Assembly (NCBI GenBank): GCA_025774805.1
Contig: JALGZR010000088.1
Coordinates: 1-23,904 of the forward strand
Origin: a bacterium
GTDB taxonomy: Bacteria > ARS69
DNA: 23,904 nucleotides
Direction of reading: 5' to 3'
A program made the position numbers and the translations under genes. Of this stretch, positions 17,052 to 23,569 are shown piece by piece. Position 1 is the first letter of the stretch, and every line of letters starts with the position of its first letter. The notes below the pieces were generated by a model, which was not told the DNA's origin, searched no databases, and worked only from the letters and a program-made list of their open reading frames with translations.

Positions 17052-17176
17052 GGATCCCCCTCCGGGACGCACTCCTGTCGTGCCCATCGGCAGCGTGTTG
17101 CGGGTTCTTGAGCAGGATTGACCGATTCCGGCGTCGGATCGACACCTTCGCCCGGTCCGACGGCCGAACGGACAAT

Positions 17177-17261
17177 CGGCCCGTCGGTCGGCCGGTCAGT
17201 CGGTCGGGCGATCCGCCGGCCCGTCGGTCGGCCGGTCCGCCGGCCTGTCGATCGGCCGGTC
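17177..17261. repeat. Short tandem repeat encoding the tail of TatA
   Basis: A 21-base unit (CGGCCCGTCGGTCGGCCGGT plus C) occurs identically at 17177-17197 and 17217-17237, and with two changes at 17241-17261. Shorter CGGTCGGYC copies lie between. The repeat encodes the Arg-Pro-x-Asp tail of the Tat protein and runs across its stop codon. It probably changes length by slippage. Confidence 0.7.
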
Positions 17262-17507
17262 ACGGCCCGTCGAATGGGGGGTCGGGGGCGGAGGGGCCGG
17301 GGTCGGACCCCGCGGCGGGGAGGGCTTCTGCTTTTCCTCGAGAGCCTCGGCGACGTTCAGTTCCCGCTGGAACTCGACCGAGAGCCGGCGGAACTCGCGA
17401 AGGCCTCTCCCGACGCCCCGGGCCACCTCGGGGATCTTCCGGGGCCCGAAGACGACCAGGACGACGAGAAAGACGATGAGGAGCTCCGGTGCGCCGATTC
17501 CTCCCAC
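17196..17507 (-). CDS. tatA: Sec-independent translocase component TatA/TatE family
   Basis: A 103-aa protein that forms or primes the Tat pore for folded proteins in the inner membrane. The N-terminus is typical: a short periplasmic part with Glu8, one hydrophobic helix (about 8-20, ELLIVFLVVLVVF), the FGPRKIP hinge (20-26), then an amphipathic helix (about 27-50). The start is GTG at 17507, with AAGG just upstream. The C-terminus is unusual: a Pro-rich stretch, then an RPxD repeat tail (DRPIDRPADRPTDGP...) encoded by tandem DNA repeats. TatA and TatB cannot be told apart securely; length and the single short amphipathic helix fit TatA/E. The start lies only 16 bases from a MITE-like element that separates it from the DUF4321 gene. 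Confidence 0.85.
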   Translation of the reverse strand: MGGIGAPELLIVFLVVLVVFGPRKIPEVARGVGRGLREFRRLSVEFQRELNVAEALEEKQKPSPPRGPTPAPPPPTPHSTGRDRPIDRPADRPTDGPADRPTD

Positions 17508-17523
17508 GACCTTCCCCTTCTTC

Positions 17524-17707
17524 CTAGCCCGGACTATTCATGAAGATCGTCGCGAGATTGCGGAGACGCCCACCGGACGGGCCCCCGCAGGGGTTTGGAC
17601 CCGAAGCGTATCTCAACGATACGTTGCAGGGTACGGACCCCGAGGACGCCCGTCCGGTGGCGTGGTTCCGCGATCGCAGCAGATCCTTCATGAATAGTCC
17701 GGGCTAG
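17524..17707. mobile_element. MITE-like palindromic element, 184 bp
   Basis: The 22-base arms at 17524-17545 and 17686-17707 are perfect inverted repeats (beginning CTAGCCCGGACTATTCATGA). A second perfect 12-base pair lies inside (CACCGGACGGGC at 17571-17582; complement at 17648-17659), and a small hairpin is at the centre (17607-17623, CGTATC/GATACG). No coding frame is present. This is the form of a non-autonomous transposon. The outermost CTAG at each end could be part of the arm or a 4-base target duplication. One end supplies the TAG stop of the DUF4321 gene; the other lies 16 bases before the tatA start. From memory and unverified, the arm sequence resembles ends of IS1380-type elements. 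Confidence 0.75.
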
Positions 17708-17970
17708 TACCAGCGGAAGAGATAGGTGGCGAGGACGATCCCGACCACCGCCATCACGTTCACGTCGATCGAGAATCCCAGAGTAAGCGTGAACACGACC
17801 AGGTCGAGGGTGGTGGGTCCGATCGAGGCGGTCACCGAACGAAGAAGGAAGTCCCTCACGACCCCGGAGGGAAGGACGCGGGCCAGTGCCTCTCCCAACG
17901 CGCTTCCGATGATCGCCCCCAGGATCAGCGCGAGCACCAGGATCCCGATGCTCTTCTGCCGCCGGCTCAC
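17704..17970 (-). CDS. DUF4321 family membrane protein
   Basis: An 88-aa protein with two hydrophobic segments (about 8-28, IGILVLALILGAIIGSALGEA; and 70-85, NVMAVVGIVLATYLF). The pattern ...GALGE...LPSGVVRDFLLRSV...GPTTLDL...LTLGFSIDVNVMAVVG...YLFRWY fits the DUF4321 family, whose function is not known. The start is GTG at 17970, overlapping the LytR_C stop as GTGA, so translation is probably coupled. The natural C-terminus RWY is kept, but its TAG stop lies inside the end of the MITE-like element. Confidence 0.8.
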   Translation of the reverse strand: MSRRQKSIGILVLALILGAIIGSALGEALARVLPSGVVRDFLLRSVTASIGPTTLDLVVFTLTLGFSIDVNVMAVVGIVLATYLFRWY

Positions 17971-18365
17971 GTCCTCCCTCCGTATTGGTCTCCCCGATCC
18001 TTGCCGAGAATCACGGTGACGTCCACGAGCAGCTCCTCGTTCCTCTGCTGGAGGGCACGACCGAATCCGAGTCGGCGGACCACCGAGTCGGCGTGCTCGG
18101 GCATTCCGACTCGATCCAGCACGAGGGTTTCCGCGTACCCGGAGTGATCGGCGTTGCCGATCGTCACGACGTCGAACCCCTGGCGCCGCAGCTCCATCGC
18201 CAGGCCGAGCCCCGCCTTGTACACTCCGGAACCGTTCAGCACCTCGACTCGAATCGTCTCCCCGTCCCCGTGCCGGGGGACCCCGCGCAGGAAGCGCGAC
18301 GGCCCACGGGCGAGGAGACCGACCACGACGACCGCCGCCCCGACGAGAAAGGCCCTCCACCTCAT
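17967..18365 (-). CDS. LytR C-terminal (LytR_C) domain protein
   Basis: A 132-aa protein with one N-terminal transmembrane helix (about 5-19, AFLVGAAVVVVGLLA) and a single LytR_C domain outside the cytoplasm: VEVLNGSG (40-47), AxxLRRQGFDVV (about 56-67) and the closing VTVILGKD (116-123). The LCP/LytR catalytic domain, which attaches wall polymers, is absent. Stand-alone LytR_C proteins are common; their role is not settled. Both ends overlap neighbours: its ATG overlaps the HIT gene's TGA (ATGA), and its TGA overlaps the DUF4321 GTG. Confidence 0.8.
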   Translation of the reverse strand: MRWRAFLVGAAVVVVGLLARGPSRFLRGVPRHGDGETIRVEVLNGSGVYKAGLGLAMELRRQGFDVVTIGNADHSGYAETLVLDRVGMPEHADSVVRRLGFGRALQQRNEELLVDVTVILGKDRGDQYGGRT

Positions 18366-18940
18366 GCCGGGGGCTCCTTCGCGGACTCCTGAAGCACTTC
18401 CCGGATCGCCCGGCGCACCTTCGCGAACGTGGCCTCGAGGCTCTCGGGAAGGACCTTGGTCTCACCTACGACCGGCATGAAGTTCGTGTCCCCCAGCCAG
18501 CGGGGAACGATGTGGAGGTGGAGGTGATTCGGGATCCCCGCTCCCGCCACGCGCCCCAGGTTCATGCCGAGGTTGAAGCCCTGGGCCTTCATGCACCTTC
18601 CGAGCGCCTGCACGAGGGTGCTGGCGAGCTGCATCATCTCCAGCATCTCCTCGGAGGTCAGCTCGGGAAGCTCGGAGACCTTTCGATATGGAACCACCAT
18701 CGCGTGCCCGTTCGAATAGGGATAGAGGTTGAGGACGATGTAACAATGCTCACCCCGATGCACGATCAGATTGCCCACACCGTCCTCGTAGTTCGGCAGA
18801 TCGAGAAAGGTGTCCTCGTGGATCTTGCCCGAGGCGAGGCCGGTGATGTACTTCATGCGCCAGGTGGCCCAGAGACGCTGGAGCAGGGTCCCGTCGTCCG
18901 GCCCGGCCGGGTCCCGCTCGCTCATGCCCTGATCGCTCAT
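18362..18940 (-). CDS. HIT domain protein, Ap4A phosphorylase/hydrolase-like
   Basis: A 192-aa histidine-triad protein. The catalytic motif HLHLHIVPRW has His139, His141 and His143. Before it lie typical HIT elements: FLDLPNYEDGVGNLIVHRGEHCYIVLNLYPYSNGHAMVVPYRKV. An extended N-terminus (LLQRLWATWRMKYITG) is typical of the branch resembling Ap4A phosphorylases and FHIT, which split dinucleoside polyphosphates. Start at 18940 (ATGA overlap with the glmU-like gene); a second ATG five codons on (18925) is possible. The frame remains open further upstream, but that sequence is the glmU-like gene in another frame. The exact substrate cannot be read from sequence. Confidence 0.85.
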   Translation of the reverse strand: MSDQGMSERDPAGPDDGTLLQRLWATWRMKYITGLASGKIHEDTFLDLPNYEDGVGNLIVHRGEHCYIVLNLYPYSNGHAMVVPYRKVSELPELTSEEMLEMMQLASTLVQALGRCMKAQGFNLGMNLGRVAGAGIPNHLHLHIVPRWLGDTNFMPVVGETKVLPESLEATFAKVRRAIREVLQESAKEPPA

Positions 18941-19704
18941 GAATGGCCCCCGTCGTCCCCGGAGGGCTCTCCGGCCAGTATCCGCTCGACCTCTCGAAGC
19001 TGCTCGCGATCGTTCACCCCGAGGATCTCGTGCGGGCTCGCGGCCCGAATCGCCACGACACGCTTCCCGCCGTCCTTGAGGAGCCGTACGGCGTCGGTCA
19101 GGTAGTACTCTCCCTGGGCGTTGTCGTTCGTGATGCGGTCGAGGACGGCGAGCAGATCGGGGGCGTCGAAGCAGTACACGCTCGAGTTCACCTCGTCGAT
19201 GGCCCGCTGCTCCTCGGTGGCGTCCTTGTGCTCGACGATCCCGACGAACTCGCCCTCGCCGTCGCGGAGAATGCGTCCGTAGCCCGTCGGATCCTCGAGA
19301 CGCGCGGTCAGGACCGTCACCGAGGCCCCCCTCTCCCGGTGGGTCCGGCGCAGCTCCGTGAGTGTCTCTCCTCTGAGAAGCGGCGTGTCCCCGGCGAGAA
19401 TGACGACCTCTCCGTCGAAGTCCCGCAGGAGGTGAGCCGCGCTCCGCACCGCGTCGGCCGTGCCCCGGCGCTCCTCCTGCACGACGAAGTCCCACGCCTC
19501 GTCCGCGAACCTCTCCCGGATCCGATCGGCTCCGCGACCGATCACCGTCACGATGCGGTCCGCGCCCGACTGGCGGGCGGCCCGTCCGACGTAGGCGAGA
19601 AGCGGCTCACCCGCGGCCTCGTGGAGAACCTTGGGTCGGTCCGACCTCATCCGCTTTCCCTCCCCGGCGGCGAGGATGATCGCCATGCCCGCGGGCTGCT
19701 TCAT
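18937..19704 (-). CDS. GlmU-like uridylyltransferase domain without the acetyltransferase domain
   Basis: A 255-aa nucleotidyltransferase matching the N-terminal half of GlmU, which makes UDP-GlcNAc from GlcNAc-1-phosphate and UTP. Motifs: LAAGEGKRMRSDRPKVLH (11-28, GlmU usually has GxGTRM, so Lys17 replaces Thr), RRGTADAV, VILAGDTPLL, PTGYGRILR, and TNDNAQGEYYLTDAV, which is nearly diagnostic of GlmU. The C-terminal left-handed beta-helix, which acetylates GlcN-1-phosphate, is absent; the gene ends in a normal stop that overlaps the HIT start (ATGA), so this looks like a real short form and not a truncation. A separate acetyltransferase would be needed, or the substrate may be another sugar phosphate. 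It also overlaps the panC stop (ATGA). Confidence 0.85.
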   Translation of the reverse strand: MKQPAGMAIILAAGEGKRMRSDRPKVLHEAAGEPLLAYVGRAARQSGADRIVTVIGRGADRIRERFADEAWDFVVQEERRGTADAVRSAAHLLRDFDGEVVILAGDTPLLRGETLTELRRTHRERGASVTVLTARLEDPTGYGRILRDGEGEFVGIVEHKDATEEQRAIDEVNSSVYCFDAPDLLAVLDRITNDNAQGEYYLTDAVRLLKDGGKRVVAIRAASPHEILGVNDREQLREVERILAGEPSGDDGGHS

Positions 19705-20612
19705 GTGCCCTCCTTCCGGGTCGGGTTCCGGAGGGAGGTCGAGGCGACGGCCGGCGCCACCCCGTCGAAATCCCCGAGGATCACGTTGTCGATGAGACGG
19801 GCGGAGCCCACGTGGATCGCTCCCGCGAGCAGGGCCGGCCCCTCGCCTCGCGGCCAGGGCTCCAACGTCTCCGGATCGCGGATCTCGATGTACTCGAGAC
19901 GAAGCCGGGGCTGTCCCTCGATCTCTCGCCGGACGATCCCGGTGAGGGCGTCGCTCGAGCGCTCTCCCTCGGAGTGGGCGCGCTCGGCGAGGAAGAGCCC
20001 GCGCGACAGAGCGACGGCGGCACCCCGATCCTCCGGGGAGAGATAACGGTTCCGCGAGCTCATGGCCAGCCCGTCGTCCTCCCGGACGATGGGACCCACC
20101 ACGATCTTCCCCGGCAGGTGGAGGTCTCGAACGAGCCGCCGGATCAGGATCGCCTGCTGCGCGTCCTTTTGCCCGAACACCGAGAAGTCGGGGCGGACGA
20201 TCTCCAGGAGCTTCGTGACCACGAGAGCCACGCCGTCGAAGTGACCCGGTCGTCTCGCGCCGCAGAGGGGCTCCGAGATCCCGCGCACTCGCACCTCGGT
20301 GCAGAACCCCTCGGGGTAGAGCTCCTCGATGTCGGGGCGAAAGAGGAGATCGGTGCCGACCGATGCCGCGAGCTCGCGATCCCGGTCGAGATCGCGGGGA
20401 TAGGACTCGTAGTCCTCGTTCGGTCCGAACTGCACGGGGTTCACGAAGATCGAGATCACGACGAAGTCTCCCCGCTCCCGCGCGATGCGGATCAGGGAGA
20501 GATGCCCCTCGTGGAGGAATCCCATCGTGGGGACGAAGCCGACCGTCTTTCCCTCGGACCGTGACGTCTCGACCGCCGAGCGGACCTCCTCAACCCTCGT
20601 CGCTTCCCGCAC
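19701..20612 (-). CDS. panC: Pantothenate synthetase
   Basis: Joins pantoate and beta-alanine with ATP to make pantothenate, the precursor of CoA. From the GTG at 20612 it is 303 aa, near the usual 280-300. The GTG is chosen because GGAGG lies 7 bases upstream; the frame extends further to 20696, but that part overlaps panB and does not resemble PanC. Motifs: [15 protein letters not shown] (27-41, with both ATP-site histidines), [43 protein letters not shown], and MSSRNRYLS, the KMSKS-like loop. The start overlaps the 3' end of panB by 23 bases; the stop overlaps the glmU-like start (ATGA). Confidence 0.96.
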   Translation of the reverse strand: MREATRVEEVRSAVETSRSEGKTVGFVPTMGFLHEGHLSLIRIARERGDFVVISIFVNPVQFGPNEDYESYPRDLDRDRELAASVGTDLLFRPDIEELYPEGFCTEVRVRGISEPLCGARRPGHFDGVALVVTKLLEIVRPDFSVFGQKDAQQAILIRRLVRDLHLPGKIVVGPIVREDDGLAMSSRNRYLSPEDRGAAVALSRGLFLAERAHSEGERSSDALTGIVRREIEGQPRLRLEYIEIRDPETLEPWPRGEGPALLAGAIHVGSARLIDNVILGDFDGVAPAVASTSLRNPTRKEGT

Positions 20613-21441
20613 GGTGAGTCCTCCGGTCACTTTCGGCGCCGTAGCTGTGATCGAGGTCGGGGAAGACGCCATCGCGGACGTCCTGCCGGAAGGCACGGAC
20701 GGCGTCGATCATGACATCGTTCAGCCGCGCGTACTGCTTGACGAACTTCGGAACGAGCTGGTTCTCGATTCCCAGGAGATCGTGGAACACGAGCACCTGG
20801 CCGTCGCAGCCGGGCCCCGCCCCAATCCCGATGGTCGGGATTCGGAGGGACTCGGTGACCTCGGTCGCGAGGTCGAAGGGCATGCCCTCGAGCACGAGGG
20901 CGAAGCACCCGGCCCGCTCGAGATGTCCGGCGTCCTCCAGGATCCGGCGCCGGGCGTCCTGGTCGCGACCCTGGACCCGGAATCCCCCGAAGAGGTGAAC
21001 CGATTGGGGGGTGAGGCCGAGATGGCCCATGACCGGAATGGACGCATCCGTGAGCGCCGCCACGGTGTTCAGGAATTCCCGGCCCCCCTCGATCTTCACG
21101 GCTTGCGCCCGCCCCTCCTTGATGATCCGCCCCGCGTTCGCGACCGCTTCCGAGGTCGTGACCTGGAAGGAGAGGAACGGCATGTCCGCGACGACGAGGG
21201 CGCGGGGGTCGGCTCGGCGGACGATACGGGTGTGGTAGACGATGTCGTCCACGGTGACGGGCAAGGTGTTCTCGTGACCCTGGATCACCATTCCGAGCGA
21301 ATCGCCGATCAGGATCACATCCGCTCCGCCGGCGTCACAGATCCGCGCGGAGTGGTAGTCGTAGGCGGTGACCATGGTGATCTTCTCTCCCCGCCGCTTC
21401 ATGGCGAGAAGGGTCTTCACGGTCACGTTCGAGGGGTTCAT
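20590..21441 (-). CDS. panB: 3-methyl-2-oxobutanoate hydroxymethyltransferase
   Basis: Adds a hydroxymethyl group from methylene-tetrahydrofolate to alpha-ketoisovalerate, giving ketopantoate, the first step of pantothenate synthesis. 283 aa, a little longer than the usual 260-275 because of a polar tail ([14 protein letters not shown]). Motifs: VTAYDY (24-29), [11 protein letters not shown] (41-51), [16 protein letters not shown] (115-119), [13 protein letters not shown], and [18 protein letters not shown]. The ATG at 21441 has GAGG 8 bases upstream. It follows the deoxynucleoside kinase gene after 108 bases, the largest gap in this gene string apart from the MITE, and a candidate promoter lies there. 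Its folate-dependent reaction gives a metabolic link to the folB-folK genes upstream. Confidence 0.97.
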   Translation of the reverse strand: MNPSNVTVKTLLAMKRRGEKITMVTAYDYHSARICDAGGADVILIGDSLGMVIQGHENTLPVTVDDIVYHTRIVRRADPRALVVADMPFLSFQVTTSEAVANAGRIIKEGRAQAVKIEGGREFLNTVAALTDASIPVMGHLGLTPQSVHLFGGFRVQGRDQDARRRILEDAGHLERAGCFALVLEGMPFDLATEVTESLRIPTIGIGAGPGCDGQVLVFHDLLGIENQLVPKFVKQYARLNDVMIDAVRAFRQDVRDGVFPDLDHSYGAESDRRTHRAGSDEG

Positions 21442-21510
21442 TCCCGGTTCCTCGCTGTTGCCCCGGAGGCTCTCCCGATTTCCTCGGGATCCGTCCGGAG
21501 GTCCGAAGGA

Positions 21511-21539
21511 AGTGTACTCGAAGGGTAGACGCCAGTCGA
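21511..21539 (-). promoter_or_regulatory. Candidate promoter before panB
   Basis: On the minus strand TCGACT (21539-21534), a 17-base spacer and TACACT (21516-21511), about 70 bases before the panB ATG. The spacing is ideal and the -10 box good; the -35 box is two bases off consensus. It would let panB and the genes after it be expressed separately from folB-folK-dNK. Confidence 0.4.
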
Positions 21540-21549
21540 GCCGGGCGCC

Positions 21550-22230
21550 TCACTTCACCCCCACGTAACGGGTGCCCGAGGTGTGCTCCCGGATCATCTC
21601 CAGCATGCGCTCGTAATCTCCGTCGTTGCGCACCAGGTCCATCTCGTTCGTGTTCACGATCAGAAGCGGAGTCTCTTCGTAGTGAAAGAAGAAGTGGTTG
21701 TAGGCCTCGCCGAGGGTCTCCAGGTACTCGCGGGAGATCTCGCGCTCGAAGGGACGTCCCCGCCGCTGGATCCTCTCGAGGAGCACGCCGGTCGTGGCCT
21801 GAAGGTAGACGACGAGGTCGGGGCGGGTGAGGCGCGCCTCCAGGAGGGGGAGGATCGTTCGGTAGAGAGTCAGCTCGTCCTCGCCCAGATTGATCGTCGC
21901 GAAGATCTGGTCTTTCGCGAAGAGGTAGTCACTGACCACGTTTTCCGTGAAGAGGTCTCGCTGCGAGAGCTCGAGCTGCTGCCGGTAGCGCGAGAGGAGA
22001 AAGAAGATCTGCGTCTGGAACGCGAAGGCCTCCGGGTCGTCGTAGAAGCGGGCGAGAAAGGGGTTCTCCTCGACGACCTCGAGCACCAGCGACGCGTCGA
22101 GCGACTTGGCGAGCCGGCGCCCGAGCGTCGTCTTCCCCACCCCGATCACGCCGTCTATCGCGATGTACCGTCCCCGGCCTCCTCCGCCGGAGTGAGGCGG
22201 ATCGGAGCCCGCCGGAGCGCCCCCGGTCAC
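21550..22230 (-). CDS. Deoxynucleoside kinase (dNK family)
   Basis: Phosphorylates deoxynucleosides for dNTP salvage. 226 aa from the GTG at 22230, whose first bases form a GTGA overlap with the folK stop; the open frame extends further upstream only because it overlaps folK. After a Gly-rich N-terminus comes the P-loop GVIGVGKT (27-34), then EVVEENPFLARFYDD, FFLLSRYRQQ, FTENVVSDYLFAKDQIFA, where DYLFAKD stands at the place of the substrate-site motif in bacterial dNKs, PDLVVYLQATTGVLLERIQRRGRPFE (LID arginines) and LLIVNTNEMDLV. Whether it prefers deoxyadenosine, deoxyguanosine or others cannot be read. Confidence 0.9.
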   Translation of the reverse strand: MTGGAPAGSDPPHSGGGGRGRYIAIDGVIGVGKTTLGRRLAKSLDASLVLEVVEENPFLARFYDDPEAFAFQTQIFFLLSRYRQQLELSQRDLFTENVVSDYLFAKDQIFATINLGEDELTLYRTILPLLEARLTRPDLVVYLQATTGVLLERIQRRGRPFEREISREYLETLGEAYNHFFFHYEETPLLIVNTNEMDLVRNDGDYERMLEMIREHTSGTRYVGVK

Positions 22231-22766
22231 GGCATCGTCTCCAGCGCGCCGGATCGATCCCCGATCCGGAGGCCGGGTATCGGCTCGCAGGGCGTGGCGT
22301 GTCCCGACGCCTCGAGCGCCTCGAGCATCTCGGCCGCCGTCTCTCCCCTGAGGGGATGGCGCCAGGCGGGGTCGATCTCCGCGAGCGGTCGCAGGACGAA
22401 GGTCCTCTCCGGAAGGAGGGGATGGGGGATCACGAGCCCCGCCTCGCGACTCACCACGTTCCCGTAATAGAGGAGATCCAGATCGAGCGTCCGCGGGCCC
22501 CACCCGTGGCGACGGATTCTCCCCGCGTCCGCTTCGAGCGCGCGGAGGCGGGCGAGGAGCCCTTCCGGATCCACCCGGACGGCGAGCCGAACGACCCCGT
22601 TGAGAAAGTCGGGCTGATCGGCGCGGCCCCAGGGAGCCGACCGGTAGAGTCCCGAGACGGCGCGCACGCGCAGACCGGGGGTCCCCCGGAGCGCGTCCAG
22701 GGCCCGGGCGAACGCTTGGTCGACCTGCCCGAGGTTTCCCCCGAACCCGACGGCGACCGGAATCAC
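22227..22766 (-). CDS. folK: 2-amino-4-hydroxy-6-hydroxymethyldihydropteridine pyrophosphokinase
   Basis: Transfers pyrophosphate from ATP to hydroxymethyl-dihydropterin in folate synthesis. 179 aa. Motifs: VAVGFGGNLG (4-13; usually GLGSNLG), YRSAPWG (41-47), QPDFLNGVV (51-59) and WGPRTLDLDLLYYG (89-102), with the Asp pair that binds magnesium; IPHPLLPERTFVLRPLAEI is also present. The start is GTG at 22766, overlapping the folB stop (GTGA); the stop overlaps the GTG of the deoxynucleoside kinase. FolB and FolK act in sequence, so coupled translation makes sense. Confidence 0.96.
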   Translation of the reverse strand: MIPVAVGFGGNLGQVDQAFARALDALRGTPGLRVRAVSGLYRSAPWGRADQPDFLNGVVRLAVRVDPEGLLARLRALEADAGRIRRHGWGPRTLDLDLLYYGNVVSREAGLVIPHPLLPERTFVLRPLAEIDPAWRHPLRGETAAEMLEALEASGHATPCEPIPGLRIGDRSGALETMP

Positions 22767-23137
22767 GCGTCGACCCTGCCCCGGCTCACCTCCATCTCCA
22801 CGTGACCAAGATTCGGGCAGTGGGGGACGTTGGGCTTTCGGATCCGAACGATGACCCCCCTCACCTCGAAGGACTCGAGCACGGACGTCGCGATGTCGGT
22901 CGCGAGCGCCTCCAGCAGCGAGAAGCGATCCTCCCGAACGACCTTGTCCACGAGCTTGTAAACCTTCTCGTAGTTCACCGCGTCGGCGAGTCGATCCGAT
23001 CGTCCCGCCTTCGTGATGTCGACCGTCAGCTCGAGGTCGACTTCGAAGCGCTGACCCAGCTCCTTCTCCGCCTCGTGATAGCCGTGGTAGCCGACGAGAC
23101 TGATGTCGCTCAGGGTGATCCGCGCGAGCTCCGCCAT
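22763..23137 (-). CDS. folB: Dihydroneopterin aldolase
   Basis: Cleaves dihydroneopterin to hydroxymethyl-dihydropterin, the substrate of the next gene's product. 124 aa, the normal size. Motifs: ISLVGYHGYHEAEKELGQRFEVDLEL (12-37) with Glu22 at the substrate-binding position, VNYEKVY (55-61), FSLLEALATDIA (72-83) and RIRKPNVP (98-105) with Lys101 as the conserved catalytic lysine. The ATG at 23137 has GGAGG 9 bases upstream, the clearest ribosome site of this gene string, as expected for the first gene. No convincing promoter hexamers were found for it. Confidence 0.96.
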   Translation of the reverse strand: MAELARITLSDISLVGYHGYHEAEKELGQRFEVDLELTVDITKAGRSDRLADAVNYEKVYKLVDKVVREDRFSLLEALATDIATSVLESFEVRGVIVRIRKPNVPHCPNLGHVEMEVSRGRVDA

Positions 23138-23569
23138 ATCGTGGTCCCTCCGTTCTCCGGGAAGGCGATGAGGTTAGCCGAATCCTCCCGGATTTTCCCG
23201 GACAAAGCCGATCCCGGCCCCGCGGCTCGAAGGGCCGAGGGCCGGGACGGTCTCCTGGCCGGCATTTCGCCCCAGGCTCGTCGCGAGCCGCTGCCGCAGC
23301 GGAGAGGGTGAGATCTGCAAGCTAACCTCCTGATACGGAAATGGCTACGGGCGCCCGTCTCCGGCCCCCTCGGGCGGCGCCGCGCCGGGCCGAGCGGGGG
23401 GATCGGCCGGCCGGAGCGTTCGCCCGTCCCCGGGGTCGGCCGCTCCGCCCCTCATCTTGTGGACCTCCGTTCGAATCCGCCTATATTGGGCAGTGCCTTG
23501 GTGGAGTCCCCGATTCTTTCCAGCGGGAAGCCCCTTCCCGCGCGTCCCCCTGCTCGCGGAGTCTGCGAC
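23138..23569. other. Divergent intergenic region between folB and the pepF-like gene
   Basis: 432 bases without a gene. It holds a hairpin with 9-bp arms (TCCCGGCCC 23212-23220; GGGCCGGGA 23239-23247), a small CCGCTG/CAGCGG hairpin (23288-23302), and a wider 9-base inverted repeat (GAGGTTAGC 23170-23178; complement 23321-23329). The open frames crossing it look like GC-rich artefacts. The rightward promoter at 23457-23487 is listed separately. Confidence 0.5.
23457..23487 (+). promoter_or_regulatory. Candidate promoter for the pepF-like gene
   Basis: TTGTGG (23457-23462) and TATATT (23482-23487) with a 19-base spacer, or 18 if the -10 is read as CTATAT. It lies in one of the few AT-rich spots of the gap, about 83 bases before the ATG at 23570. 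The long spacer makes it only moderately convincing. Confidence 0.35.

Noticed and set aside
17155-17272. CRISPR array
   Set aside because: The repeats have no regular unique spacers, differ in spacing (40 then 24 bases) and are in frame within TatA.
22231-22503. N-terminal extension of the deoxynucleoside kinase
   Set aside because: It is folK read in another frame; the GTG at 22230 gives a normal-length kinase with a GTGA overlap.
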